Shown piece by piece: positions 1-10,961 of a stretch of 64,000 nt of DNA. The DNA lies in assembly GCA_025667525.1 (NCBI GenBank), contig CM046874.1, positions 664,286,963 through 664,350,962 of the forward strand, read 5' to 3'. A program made the translations under genes and the position numbers. Source of the stretch: Glebionis coronaria (taxonomy: Eukaryota; Streptophyta; Magnoliopsida; Asterales; Asteraceae). How positions within the stretch are numbered: position 1 is the first letter of the stretch; every line of letters starts with the position of its first letter. The notes below the pieces were generated by a model that saw only the letters and a program-made list of their open reading frames with translations, searched no databases and was not told the origin of the DNA.

Positions 1-617
1 TTATAGAAGAGTTGAAAGGTGAATTCTTCCCATATCAACAAAGCATAATCTGAATTTGCAGCTTTGTACATGCCATAGAAGAGGTTTATTATAGGACTGC
101 GCAGAGCATCATGGCCACTCGTTTTTGGTGTAAGACATTTACTGAGAATACCCATCAATGCTCTCCAAGGTTGTCCTACTTTAGCAGTGGTAAACTCAGA
201 CGCAACTCGTATTTCCGAACATCCAAGAGCGTCAAATAACTCCACGAGTTCATCTTTAGTAGGATCCCTCGAGAATGACATGCCTTTGGGTGTATCCCGT
301 ATACCAAGAATCTTACGGAAGTCTGAAACTGTGAGTGTCTGCTGCTTGTTGTCGATGGTGAAGGTGATCTTGTTTGAAGTGATTTCCTTGGTGGCCCAAA
401 ATTCATACATATACTCATAAGGCACCGAGGCACTACTTCTCAAAGCATTCTTAAAATGGGATTGATCAAGGATCGCAATGGCTACTTTAAATCCATGGTG
501 AGTGGATTTTGAAATTTGCTTCAGCCGATAGTTGTTGGGTATAAACTTAAGGGTTCGTGCTTTAGCAATATCGGCTTCTCTAGATTCTTGGATTGCTTGT
601 ACTGTTGGATTAGTCAT
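1..617 (-). CDS. Accessory ORF of copia-1, N-terminal part (205 codons, open at the window edge)
   Basis: It starts with ATG at 617 and stays open to position 1, so the C-terminus is outside the window. The product begins MTNPTVQAIQESREAD. It aligns over its length with the ORF starting at 36424: shared features are an FW pair, an ALG motif, a W followed by L, a CL(T/S)PK motif and a closing I-(W/F)-E. This layout resembles plant transposon-associated proteins such as the Pfam 'putative plant transposon protein' and plant mobile domain groups (from memory). It lies downstream of pol, where SIRE elements carry an env-like ORF, but I see no signal peptide or membrane segment in this part. A splice acceptor (CAG, minus strand) lies 5 bases before the ATG, which suggests expression from a spliced transcript. 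Function unknown. Confidence 0.75.
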   Translation of the reverse strand, partial: MTNPTVQAIQESREADIAKARTLKFIPNNYRLKQISKSTHHGFKVAIAILDQSHFKNALRSSASVPYEYMYEFWATKEITSNKITFTIDNKQQTLTVSDFRKILGIRDTPKGMSFSRDPTKDELVELFDALGCSEIRVASEFTTAKVGQPWRALMGILSKCLTPKTSGHDALRSPIINLFYGMYKAANSDYALLIWEEFTFQLFY

Positions 618-622
618 TGTAT

Positions 623-1518
623 CTGCTTAAGATAAGACATGAAAGGTTGATGCACAAAAACATATAGATATATATCATTCTTACTTCTAAGCATAACACA
701 TTTCATAACATAAAACAACAAGTACATATAGCATGCAAACAAACAACTCTTCATCCGGAACTTTTCCTCATTCGGAACTTCTTCATCCGGAACATTCCTT
801 CATTCGGAACATCCTTCATCCGGAAGTTCTTCATCCGGAACTTCCTTCATCCGGAAGTTCTTCATTCGGAACTTCCTTCATCCGGAAGTTCTTCATTCGG
901 AACTTCCTTCATCCGAAAGTTCTTCATTCGGAACTTCCTTCATCCGGAAGTTCTTCATTCGGAACTTCCTTCATCCGGAAGTTCTTCATTCGGAACTTCC
1001 TTCATCCGGAACATTCCTTCATTCGGAACTTCCTTCATTCGGAAGTTCTTCATTCGGAACTTCCTTCATCCGGAAGTTCTTCATTCGGAACTTCTTTCAT
1101 CCGGAAGTTCTTCATTCGGAACTTCCTTCATCCGGAAGTTCTTCATTCGGAACTTCCTTCATTCGGAAGTCCTTCATTCGGAACTTCCTTCATTCGGAAG
1201 TTCTTCATTCGGAACTTCCTCATTCGGAAGTTTTTCAGAAGAAATCCTTCATTCGGAAGTTTTAATCCATGTTCATCCGGAACTTTTTCAACCGTAGCTA
1301 TGATGATTATTCTAGCGCGTTTGTGAGTTTCTAAGGCAAACTAAGGCATTTAAACATCATCTAACGCTAATCCACACAAAACCCACCAATAATCCTTAGT
1401 TAATTAACCCTAAATAAATCATAAACCCTAATTTGATTTAAAACGATTTAAACGAGTTATTTAACAAAATTAAAGGATGAATAAGGTGAGATCTAAGTTA
1501 AATATAGATGATAATTAC
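623..1518 (-). other. Predicted 5'-UTR intron of the copia-1 accessory gene
   Basis: On the minus strand a donor CACAAG|GTAATTATC lies at 1519/1518. An acceptor with TTAAGCAG|ATACAATG lies at 623/622, five bases before the accessory ATG. The 896-bp interval contains no long minus-strand ORF but contains the 31-bp array at 750-1290. The upstream segment 1519-1620 would be a 5'-UTR exon. Prediction from splice consensus only. Confidence 0.5.
750..1290. repeat. Tandem array, about 31-bp unit (A-T-Y-C-G-G-A-A core)
   Basis: About 17 full units made of alternating 15- and 16-base halves, GGAAGTTCTTCATTC and GGAACTTCCTTCATCC. Because 31 is not a multiple of three, the plus-strand reading repeats every 31 residues and passes through all three frames without a stop, giving a 197-codon open stretch at 733-1326 that I do not count as a gene. 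The same core word makes up the array at 10962-11425 in the leader of the same element. Confidence 0.9.
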
Positions 1519-1700
1519 CTTGTGAAATGGAATGAATCGGATTGGATGGATTAAAAGAGTGTTTTGAGTTCGTGTGTGTGTTTATTCAACAATGGCGGCA
1601 AAGGAAATAGATAAACAGTGAAAAGGAATAGAGAGGGGCGGGGGGTTTTGATTTTGACTTAGATCAAGTTTTTGACTAGTTCCAATAAATATCACCTTTA

Positions 1701-2578
1701 GTCCCTCTATTATCTATTCTTTTCCTTTTTGTTTCTAACTTTTTCATTTCACTTAACCCTTGTTTAACTTACACACAACTTAGCAAACGCAATCTATTAG
1801 CATATCTCCAATATCTAAAAACAATGCCTATCACTTAGAACGAACACAAGTCGTATTCTAAAGCAAAACCACTCAATTTACCATGTAGCCCTTAATTTTC
1901 ACAATCACTTTTGAAAATCAATTTAATGACGAAGATGATTTTAATATTTTCTCCCCCTTAAACGATGACCCGTTTTCTATTTAAAGAGCTGTAGTCATTG
2001 TTTAAAGAGTCAAATATTGATGAAAGCATTTCCAATTTATATCTTGAAAAAGTTTGATTCGTGGTGTCAATAAGATTTCTCTTATTTTAGCAAATTAATG
2101 CACTAAGACGTACACAAATTCGTGTTAAACCAAGTTATAAAGTAAACTTGATCCCTTTGCATGATTTGGCTTGTAAATCACGCCCGAGAAAATTAATTCC
2201 CGTTCTGAGCCAACGTTTTCCAAGGAAATACGTGACTTTAATATGAAAATCGGGTTGCAGTCTGAAATAACTACAAACCATAATGGGCATGTTTTAAAAA
2301 TGTACAACTTTTATACGGACTCTATTTATGGCACCGTGTCAATATTAATCGACATTTCTAAGGCCGTAAATATTACCGTACTAAAAGACATGCCCGTTTT
2401 AAAAACGAAAAATATTTTTGGTTTTTCTTGAATTTATAATTTTTATGGTTTTTCTAGGTTTTATATTTTTTATGATTTTTGTTGGTTTTATATTTTTATA
2501 TTTTTCTTTTGTGGTTTATATATTTACGATAATATACATGATCACGAACAAAAGGATACTCTGAATAGTTTACCACGA
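1701..2578. other. copia-1 spacer between pol and the accessory gene, no gene seen
   Basis: AT-rich sequence with T-rich low-complexity stretches (about 2400-2540). A purine run on the minus strand (AAGGGGGAGAAAA, near 1950-1966) looks like a polypurine tract but is not followed by an LTR start. The short open frames here have no recognisable content. Confidence 0.5.
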
Positions 2579-4120
2579 CTATTCAGCTGATTCTTCTGCC
2601 AACTCTTTGAGAGTCGCTGGAGTGAATGATTTCATGCCAAGCTTGTCGATCAAAAACTCAATTCGTCCTCGATCTAATGCTTTGGTGAACATATCCGCCA
2701 GCTGGTACTCAGTAGTGACAAAATACAGCTCGATCACTCCGTTCTCCACCTGCTCCTTAATGAAATGGTAGCGAATGTCTATGTGCTTGGCCCGGGAGTG
2801 TTGAACATAGTTGCAGCAAAGGGCAATGGCGCTCTTGTTGTCACAATACATCGGGATTTTGTTGAATCCCAAACCGTAGTCAGTTAATTGTGATCTCATC
2901 CAAAGGACTTGAGCACAACAACCTGACATGGCGATGTATTCAGCCTCCGTGCTTGATATTGCAGCGCTTTTCTGCCTTTTTGAAGACCAACTGATCAATC
3001 TATCTCCAAGGAGTTGCACAGATCCAGAAGTGCTACGCCTCGTGTCTTGACATCCAGCATGATCGGCATCTGCGTATGATATTAAAGCAATAGAGGAATC
3101 TTTCGGATACCATAGACCACGATGAAGTGTTCCTTTTAGATACCGAAAGATCCTTTTCACAACATGTAGGTGCTTTTCGGTAGGCCGAGCCTGATACCGG
3201 GCACACATGCATACAGCAAATTGCAAATCAGGCCTGCTAGCAGTCAGATATAGAAGGGTGCCGATCATCCCACGGTAAAGTTTTGGATCGACAATAGTCC
3301 CATTCCTATCTTCATCTAACTTGGATTTCTCCACCATTGGAGTGTCCACGGGGTCACAATTCTCAAAGTTATATTTCTTAAGAGATTCTAGAGCATATTT
3401 GGATTGATTAATAAAGATGCCTCTGGGATTTTGAGAAATCTGTAATCCTAAGAAAAATGAAATTTTTCCCATCATCGACATCTGAAAGCGTGTGGACATT
3501 ATCTTCTCAAAACGATTTGACAATTCTATGTTAGTGGCAGCAAATATTATATCATCAACATAAATTTGTACCAGAATCATGTCGTTGCCTTCCTTGAGAG
3601 TGAATAGAGTGGGGTCCACCTTGCCTTTGGAGAAGCCTTCCGAAATGAGATATGTTGACAGGAGATCATACCACGCGCGTGGAGCTTGTTTCAACCCATA
3701 GAGAGCCTTCTTAAGCTTGTACACATGATTAGGAAACTCCGTACTGACGAACCCATCCGGCTGACTAACATAGACTTCTTCCCTTAGTTCACCGTTCAAA
3801 AATGCCGTCTTCACATCCATTTGATAGACGATCATATTCATATGAGCAGCATACGCAAGGAATAGTCTAATGGCCTCCAATCTCGCCACAGGAGCAAAAG
3901 ATTCTTCAAAGTCTATACCCAAGGCTTGTTTATATCCTCTAGCAACCAATCTAGCCTTATTCTTTAATACCGCACCCATCTCATCAAGTTTAACCTTATA
4001 AACCCATAACAAAGTAAGGATGTTGACCTTGTCAGGGAGAGGAACCAATTCCCATACTTCAAGTCGTTGGAATTCATTTAGTTCCTCCTGCATAGCTTCA
4101 ATCCAAGATGATTGGGTCAT
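2579..4120 (-). pseudogene. pol: copia-1 pol: reverse transcriptase and RNase H
   Basis: A 513-codon open part of the polyprotein. RT motifs are in order: [14 protein letters not shown] near residue 97, then YVDD near residue 188 (the catalytic pair). RNase H follows with [10 protein letters not shown] and SSTEAEYIA, the copia arrangement. It is in the same frame as the integrase part (4190-6046). Only an in-frame TAA near 4190 separates the two, so this is the downstream half of one polyprotein broken by a nonsense codon. All visible RT and RNase H catalytic residues are intact, which suggests fairly recent activity. The minus-strand TGA/TAA end lies next to the 2-kb spacer. Confidence 0.93.
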
Positions 4121-4189
4121 AGCCTGCTGCCAATTTTTGGGTTCAACTTCAGAGAGAAATGCATCAAAGTAACAATAGAGTGCACTCTC

Positions 4190-6046
4190 TTATAATTGAT
4201 GGCGTGTAGAGACTGGTCGATCTATATCTCCAATAACATTCCTAATTGGGTGATCTTTTGTCCATTTAGTGCTATGGTTTTCAATCCTAGGTGGTCTGGA
4301 GTGAACAATAGAAGGAGCTTCTTCTGAGGTAGACGCGGCTGAAGGGTTTTCAGGGATCGCTACACCAAAGAAAGGAAGCTCTTGCAAGTGAGCATATTCC
4401 AAGTCGTGATCAGTAGAATCCTCTTCCACATCATTAGGCACAAGTAGGGGTGATGATTCAGGTGTAGTTTGAGAATCACTTGGTGAAGGTGCATCCGGTT
4501 CAATGTGAATTGTAGATGCATTAGATAAAGGTTCATTAGCTTGAGGAACCACTTCAGGAATTGGAGCAATTACTACAGGTGCTGGAACTTCATCAGTCGG
4601 GGGATCGAAGAATTCATCAAACAACGGTTGAAACAGTTTATCCCACTCGGGCCTTGTTGGTGGTAAAAATGATGTAGAAGTTGGATTATTGGGAACTAAT
4701 CCGGAACTAATAGCACCGGTTCCCATCTCATGAAGCGCGGGTTCAGAGCTGTGTTGCTCAGAAGCCATCGCTGTCAGCTCGTCGAAATCTGCGTCCATAG
4801 TTTCTACAATCTTGCCAAGACGACGGTTATAGATTCGGTATGCTTTCTTGGACGGTGAGTAACCAATGAAAATACCTATATCGGCTTTCGGTTGAAGCTT
4901 ACCCAAGTTCTCACTATTGATGTTTGGATAACAAAGAGCACCAAACACATGGAAAAATGAAACATCGGGTTTACGGTCATGTAAAAGCTCATAAGGTGTT
5001 TTTCCATGGCGTTTCTGAAGGATAGAACGGTTTTGGGTGAAACATGCAGTAGAAATAGCCTCTGCCCACAAGAACAATGGAGCGTTCGCATAAATAAGCA
5101 TGGTCCTAGCAGCTTCCATAAGTGTACGATTCCGTCTTTCAACGACACCGTTTTGTTGTGGAGTGCGTGCAGCGGATGTTTCATGTGATATACCAACTCC
5201 TTCATAATAATCACGAAGAGTCTGGTTGACGAACTCTGTACCATTGTCTGTACGAATACGGCGGACAGTGGTATTCAAACGTACCTGAATGAATTTCAGA
5301 AAAGTAATGATAGCCTTCGGTGCTTCATCCTTTGTACGTAGAAATCTAACCCATGTAAACCTGGAGAAATCATCCACAATTACCAGAATGAATTTCTTAC
5401 CGCTCACACTTTCAGTTCTCATCGGCCCACAAAGATCCATATGCAAAAGATGAAGTTTTTCTTGATTGGTGTCTTCAGCTTTGGGCTTGTAAGATTTCTT
5501 GGTACTTTTCCCCCTTGAACACGCGGAACATAAATGGTCCTTGTGAAATTTAAGCTTTGGAAGACGACGAACTAAATCGTTTTTAGCCAGATGATTAATA
5601 GCATCAAAGTTAAGATGAGATAATCTGCGATGCCATAACCATGACTTGGTCTTAGATGCTTTAGAGAGAAGACATACTGGAGAGGCGGCCATCATGTCTT
5701 GTAAGGACAAGGTATAGAGATTTGCACCACGAGATCCCTTCAACAAATCTTTTCCTTCTAAGTTGCGGATGAAACAAGTGTGTTGTCGAAAAGCAACCTC
5801 AAGGTTGGAATCACAAAACTGTCCTACTGAGAATAAGTTATGACCAAGACCTTCTACATAGTATACCCTTGAAATCGTCACGTTTCCAATCTGATATTCA
5901 CCATACCCCATAATCTTTGCTATATGATCATTCCCGAATTTAACCGTACCAAGAAACTTGCTGACAAAATTTCGGAGCATCGAGCGATTTCCGGTCATAT
6001 GTTTTGAACAACCGGAGTCCAAATACCACAGGATGATCTGGACCAC
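4190..6046 (-). pseudogene. pol: copia-1 pol: protease and integrase
   Basis: It begins with the aspartic protease active site WYLDSGCSKHMTG, then GAG-pre-integrase and the integrase zinc finger (HRRLSHLNF and CSACSRGK). The DDE core is present: HMDLCGPM, RTDNGTEF and NGVVERRNRT. A proline/serine-rich linker (about residues 430-600) leads towards RT. The upstream gag frame (5995-10110) overlaps this one in another frame near the protease, so either a frameshift lesion or a programmed shift separates them. The frame ends at a stop near 4190, after which RT resumes in the same frame. Integrase catalytic residues look complete. Confidence 0.92.
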
Positions 6047-9000
6047 CTGAAAATATCACCACACGAAGACAATGTAGAGGTATCGGAATCTGAGTGTTCC
6101 TTGTTATTAGCAGGTACAGATTTAATAATCTTAGATTTGCTAACTCTAGGTTTCTTAGATTTCCTAGCCTTCTTTTTCTTACTAGGTGGTGTAGATTCTA
6201 GTTGGCTTAAATCCTGAGGTATTTCTTCACTGATAGGCACTATAGTGGGGGCTGACCTAATTAAAGGGCGTTGTTTCCATACTTGAGTGCGAGTGTTCCT
6301 AACTAAAGGACGCTCAGACCTAACCTCAATGGATGCATTCCTAGTTAAAGGGCACATTTTTCCATCTAATGTAAAGGTCCTACCAGCGGGACGCCATTGC
6401 CAGCCAACTTGGGCACGAGTTCTACCCGTTGGCTTCCATTCAAGACCATTCTTAATAGCATTCATTTCATTAACGTGATCAATCAGACACAAATCATGAC
6501 GTTGGGAAAACATACATTCATTACAATTCCAACAATTCAAATCAGAATTCACGAATGGTTTAGGCTGCTGCACAGGCGCAGAGCTTTTAGTCTTAACATG
6601 ATTCTTTTTATTTAAAACTGAACTAGCATTCCTATTGTGAACTTCTACTTTCTTCTTTGTGGCACTACTAGTGGAGGGCTTGATCTTAGCTTTCTTGAGT
6701 GGCGATCCTTTAGCCTTAGTAGTCTCTTTTAATCCTGTAGAAGGCAAAGTGGGAACATTAGCAACAGATTTTAAAGGTGTCTTACTTGATTGTGCCAATG
6801 ACGGTTTCGCTCCTGGAGTCTTGTTATATGGAGTGACAGCAATGGGCCTATTATTAAGTAGTGCAGAACCTGGTGTACCTATGTATTGCAAATATGCCAA
6901 GCAATATTGAACTCGCTTAATATATTCATGAGCCGAATAATAGTCGCTACTTGAGGGATCTAAGGCATAAAGATCGTCTAAAATATCCCTAAGAAGATCG
7001 ACATGCTTAATGGCATTCCTCATATAATCATCATAGGTAACCGGGTTTCTCTTATGAAGCGGATTCTTATAAAGCACTACTGACTTGGTTGTTGGAGCAC
7101 TAGTGGACGGTGCAGAGTCGGTAGCTAAGTTATCAACAACTTCTTGTCGGGTGAGAAGAAGTGTCTCCTTTAACTCAACCAAAACCATATTTTTGTCTAT
7201 GAGCAGGATGTTCAAATCAGAGATTTCCTCGCACTTTTGGTTCAGTTGTTCAACAAAAGATTGTTGCTGTGCCGCATTAAAAGCGAAGCGTTCTTCTAGT
7301 GAACCATAAAGAGCGGATAATCCCTGTCTTGTCCGATCCATCTCCCCTAGAACAGACGAAAGTCTAATTTCTAAGACTTGGTTTTTAGACTCTGCAGCCT
7401 CTAGTTCCAATTTTAATGTTTCCTTTGATGATACCTCTCTCTTCAATCTCATGATTTCTTCCTCTAATGTCTTAACAATTGCAATCATCTTGTCACTAGT
7501 CGCAACACCGTTTTCACAACTATTTGATATCAAAAGATCCTCATTTTGAGTTTGTTGTTTTAATTCTAAAGATATACAATGTTGTTCTAGTTGATTAAAG
7601 CGTTTTGAAAGTAAATTGTAAGAATCTTGTAGCTTTAAAAACTTAGCGTTAGATTCGTGACAAGAATGATTATCTACCTCATTTACAGTATCAGCAACAT
7701 TTACAGAAAGATCACAAACATCATCACATATATGCACAGCATCACAATTAATCATAGCGGATGTAAGCTCATTCGAATAATTAACATTTACAGTAGTAAG
7801 CACATCACACGAGATTACTGCAGACAAGAATCGGTCATATTCGGTTAAAATCTTTTCTTTTTCAATTAGTTGTAGTTCGTAAGCGGTGTCCATTTCATAA
7901 AACACTTTTTGAACTTCACCAATTTCAAACACAAGATTTTCCTTAAGAGATGCAAAAGTTCCTTTTAGACTTTCGACAAACGGATTGATCTCATTTTTAA
8001 ACACCTCGTTCATATGTTCAAAAGCCCATTCCCCGGCATTTAAGCCATTTGAAGTCGTACAATCCAAAATGACCTTGTCAAAATTAGTAAAGTATTGATT
8101 AATCTCTTGCAAGTTTAACCATACAGTGCTAACAGGTGGAAGATCCTTTGGAATTTCCTTAGGACCTTCCATATTGACAAGTGTAGGAAATGTACTAGGG
8201 TTTTCTTCATCTAATATGTAGGTCGGTGCTGTTATGAGATCTTTGTCCATATGGAAGCAAATTCTAAAATCCGTTTTTGCAAGCTCCTTATTCAATTTAA
8301 AATAATCACACTCGGGATATTTTGCAGAATTGTATGACCGATCCTCATCAACTAGATCCTTACTTGTTCGATCATCGGGAAAAACAATCGGGTCTAAAGC
8401 CAATCCTAATTGAGTTGCATTATAAAGTCTAGGACTATGTCTTAAAGCTTGTTTTGCATACCGTGGATTAGGGGGAAGGCCTTTTAGACGTGATAAGTTA
8501 AACTCTCTAAACGAAGCATCAAATAAGTGAACTAGTTCAGAAGCAGTGTATTGTCTTAACAGCAAGTAATCTAGACTTCTAATCTTGTTAGTAGCATTAA
8601 TCTCCATTTCATTCTTCTTAGACTCGAGTGATTCAAAATCCGTTTGAAGTTTTTGAAAATTAGTGACCACTAACTCTTTTTCTTGAAGTTCATTAGACAG
8701 ATTTGCTCTTAAGTTTTCTATTTCTTGCAAGTGACCCATTTGTTTGTTTCTAAAGTGATCATATTCGGGATTAGTTAGAACACTAGACGAAGGCACTAGT
8801 TCCAAGGTTTGAACTTTCTCATTGCTTAAGGCAAGCTCATCAGACAAATTCTTATTCTTAGCTAAGGTTTCTAAGAGTGCAGCATTCATTTGGCTAAGTA
8901 ATGTAGCAGGAACCATGACCAAATCTTGTTGAGCAGGAGTAGGCGTATGCGAAATGGGTCCCGGTTGTGATTCACTCAAAGTCTGGGGACTCACATTGAT

Positions 9001-10110
9001 ATTGCTATCATTGTTTGTCTCCTCGTTTGAAAGACTCACCACCGAAGATTCATTCGAATCAGCACTCTCTTGCACAACTTGATGTGGTTGAATACTAGCA
9101 TCAGTGGTATTATCGGTGGTATTAATAAGTACCTCAGATCTCTTTTCTGGCCCTAAGCTGGAGATAGTTGCCATGAGAGCAGCCTTTGCAGATTGAAAGT
9201 CATCACAGTCTGAGTCATACGCATCAAGATCATCTGCTTGGTATGCTGCATTCTGTGTGGTGACCGTGTCTTGTTCAGCAATCCCTGGATCAGCAAGAAA
9301 TGCAAGCTCCTCTTCATCAAGTTCCCTTCCTTGTGCTTGAGCATTCACCAGATAGATCTTTTCTGCAAACCATTGTCCATCCCTTCTCCTCTTGGGTTTC
9401 TTACAATCCCTGGACATATGACCCTCTTCCTTGCAGTTGTAGCATGTAATCATTCGCAACTTGCCCGTGGAATTAGCCCGTGGAGCAGGATTGACCATTG
9501 GTGCCTGATTGACCGTGCGAGCATTGGTAGTTGATGTGGTAGGTCTCCCCTGATATGGTTGAATTGGCTGAACCATTACCCTGCCATTCTCAATAGTAGC
9601 TTGTTGGCGAGAATTGGATGAATTCCTCAACTGATTGTTGGTAGGAGCTGATCCCCTAAATCCTCGTTTGCTTAAAGTCCTTGTGAGATAGGCAGACATA
9701 GTGGTTAACACTTCAACTGGATCAGCACCTTGTTTAAATACAGGAACGGGAACTTCCTCATCATCACAGTACATTGCTTGATCTTGAGCTGCATAATCAC
9801 TAGAAGGAATACTCATTTGATCAGGGTAGCTTGTTGGATATGCTGCATTCTCTTGATAAGATGAATATGAAGATTGAGCATAAGGTGCAATACTAGCTGG
9901 GTGAGGTTGTGTAGCATATTGTGATGAAGGTGCACTGAACCGATATTGTTGCTGATGTGAGGTGGGTGGTTGTGGTAAAATCGAGTATTGGGGAAAGGCT
10001 GGTGTCATGTAAGGTGATGGATGATAGGCTTGATGTCCTAAAATATAAGGAGTGTTGTTGTGAGACAAGCTTGGTTGATTCGCCATTAAGGCTAATGAAT
10101 CAGGGTACAT
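5995..10110 (-). CDS. gag: copia-1 gag: nucleocapsid and very long coiled-coil region
   Basis: A 1371-codon frame that continues the capsid ORF (10114-10950) in the same frame after one TGA. Near the N-terminus there is a Q/S/Y-rich segment, then a CCHC zinc knuckle (CYNCKEEGHMSRDC, about residue 222). About 700 residues rich in heptad-like E/L/K patterns follow (for example about residues 400-520 and 830-980). After that comes a basic Lys/Ser/Thr-rich tail ending just before the protease. Most copia gag proteins are a few hundred residues, so this is exceptionally long. SIRE-type elements are known for extended coiled-coil gag, which is the best comparison. The role of the insertion is unknown; multimerisation is a guess. 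Confidence 0.8.
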   Translation of the reverse strand: MYPDSLALMANQPSLSHNNTPYILGHQAYHPSPYMTPAFPQYSILPQPPTSHQQQYRFSAPSSQYATQPHPASIAPYAQSSYSSYQENAAYPTSYPDQMSIPSSDYAAQDQAMYCDDEEVPVPVFKQGADPVEVLTTMSAYLTRTLSKRGFRGSAPTNNQLRNSSNSRQQATIENGRVMVQPIQPYQGRPTTSTTNARTVNQAPMVNPAPRANSTGKLRMITCYNCKEEGHMSRDCKKPKRRRDGQWFAEKIYLVNAQAQGRELDEEELAFLADPGIAEQDTVTTQNAAYQADDLDAYDSDCDDFQSAKAALMATISSLGPEKRSEVLINTTDNTTDASIQPHQVVQESADSNESSVVSLSNEETNNDSNINVSPQTLSESQPGPISHTPTPAQQDLVMVPATLLSQMNAALLETLAKNKNLSDELALSNEKVQTLELVPSSSVLTNPEYDHFRNKQMGHLQEIENLRANLSNELQEKELVVTNFQKLQTDFESLESKKNEMEINATNKIRSLDYLLLRQYTASELVHLFDASFREFNLSRLKGLPPNPRYAKQALRHSPRLYNATQLGLALDPIVFPDDRTSKDLVDEDRSYNSAKYPECDYFKLNKELAKTDFRICFHMDKDLITAPTYILDEENPSTFPTLVNMEGPKEIPKDLPPVSTVWLNLQEINQYFTNFDKVILDCTTSNGLNAGEWAFEHMNEVFKNEINPFVESLKGTFASLKENLVFEIGEVQKVFYEMDTAYELQLIEKEKILTEYDRFLSAVISCDVLTTVNVNYSNELTSAMINCDAVHICDDVCDLSVNVADTVNEVDNHSCHESNAKFLKLQDSYNLLSKRFNQLEQHCISLELKQQTQNEDLLISNSCENGVATSDKMIAIVKTLEEEIMRLKREVSSKETLKLELEAAESKNQVLEIRLSSVLGEMDRTRQGLSALYGSLEERFAFNAAQQQSFVEQLNQKCEEISDLNILLIDKNMVLVELKETLLLTRQEVVDNLATDSAPSTSAPTTKSVVLYKNPLHKRNPVTYDDYMRNAIKHVDLLRDILDDLYALDPSSSDYYSAHEYIKRVQYCLAYLQYIGTPGSALLNNRPIAVTPYNKTPGAKPSLAQSSKTPLKSVANVPTLPSTGLKETTKAKGSPLKKAKIKPSTSSATKKKVEVHNRNASSVLNKKNHVKTKSSAPVQQPKPFVNSDLNCWNCNECMFSQRHDLCLIDHVNEMNAIKNGLEWKPTGRTRAQVGWQWRPAGRTFTLDGKMCPLTRNASIEVRSERPLVRNTRTQVWKQRPLIRSAPTIVPISEEIPQDLSQLESTPPSKKKKARKSKKPRVSKSKIIKSVPANNKEHSDSDTSTLSSCGDIFRWSRSSCGIWTPVVQNI

Positions 10111-10113
10111 ACC

Positions 10114-10950
10114 TCATGGAGAACGGTGCATGATCACATGTTTCTCATGTTGCTGAAGAAAAGCATATAGTTGATCCAAATTGCACTTATGCAGATCCCT
10201 GGTTAACTTAACATCGGTAATATACTCACCCCATTCAGCTTGAGGTAAAGTATTCAAGAATTTGGTGTTAACCTGGAATGGAGCAATCACCAGATTGTAT
10301 ACATTCAGATCATTCATGAGTGTGGTGAATCTGAAGTAATAATCATGAAGCGTTTCCCCTGGGTTGTAAGTGAATCTGTCAAACAGGTCATACAACTGAC
10401 ATTCCCTTTCCTGTTTGGTGAGAGACGTGCCTTGTAGCAACACCTTAAGACGTTCCCATAAATCCTTTGCCACTGTATACTGACTTACCATCCTATAGAT
10501 GTCATGGGGAAGAGCTTGGAGAATTGTTTGAAGAGCTTTCTCGTCTGCATCGGCAACAAGTTGTTGGGCTGGTGTAAGTTCTTCAAATTCTCTTGGTCGA
10601 GACACATTGTTCGCCACAATGGTACCATAGTCAAGTGGACCATTTAAGATTGACTTAACCATAAGCCTCCCATAGACCGGTTTTCCCTTAAGATAAGACA
10701 TCATCCGGCCTTGCCAAGCTTCAAAAACTTCTTTGATGAGCATTGGCGGGCGATTATCCGTTCCCGTAATCACCGAAATATCCGTAAGTGATGTCATCTG
10801 AGGCATTACTGAATTCGGATTCATTTTGTTAACTTCAAAGAGACAAAGATTGTCGGTTGATCGAGCAGTGAAGTAAAGCTTGTGAATTGTGTTGAATTTT
10901 TGTTGTAAGAAACCAAGATTAAATCCTCTAAAAAATCGTCGAAAAAACAA
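10114..10950 (-). CDS. gag: copia-1 gag: capsid domain (UBN2-type)
   Basis: The probable start is the Met at about 10824 (MNPNSVMPQMTSL), because the first 42 residues of the open frame are basic and leader-like. The body matches the gag family of plant copia elements: a W-x-RM segment, a DLWERLK-like motif and a YDLFDRFTYNPGETLHDYY segment. The frame stops at a TGA, and the next frame (5995-10110) resumes in phase three bases later, so one nonsense codon splits gag between capsid and nucleocapsid. Part of the retrotransposon particle; no enzyme activity expected. Confidence 0.87.
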   Translation of the reverse strand: MFFRRFFRGFNLGFLQQKFNTIHKLYFTARSTDNLCLFEVNKMNPNSVMPQMTSLTDISVITGTDNRPPMLIKEVFEAWQGRMMSYLKGKPVYGRLMVKSILNGPLDYGTIVANNVSRPREFEELTPAQQLVADADEKALQTILQALPHDIYRMVSQYTVAKDLWERLKVLLQGTSLTKQERECQLYDLFDRFTYNPGETLHDYYFRFTTLMNDLNVYNLVIAPFQVNTKFLNTLPQAEWGEYITDVKLTRDLHKCNLDQLYAFLQQHEKHVIMHRSP

Positions 10951-10961
10951 GCAAAATAACC

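Noticed and set aside
750..1290. CRISPR-like array or heat-shock elements
   Set aside because: The repeats are contiguous without unique spacers, and GAA/TTC blocks are spaced by one base, not the two needed for heat-shock elements.
733..1326. 197-codon plus-strand ORF
   Set aside because: It consists of the 31-bp array read through all frames, antisense to the element; no sign of a protein family.
1949..1966. Polypurine tract of copia-1
   Set aside because: Purine-rich on the minus strand but not followed by TG and the known LTR start TGTTAGAAATACG; the accessory gene lies further downstream, so the real tract should be outside the window.
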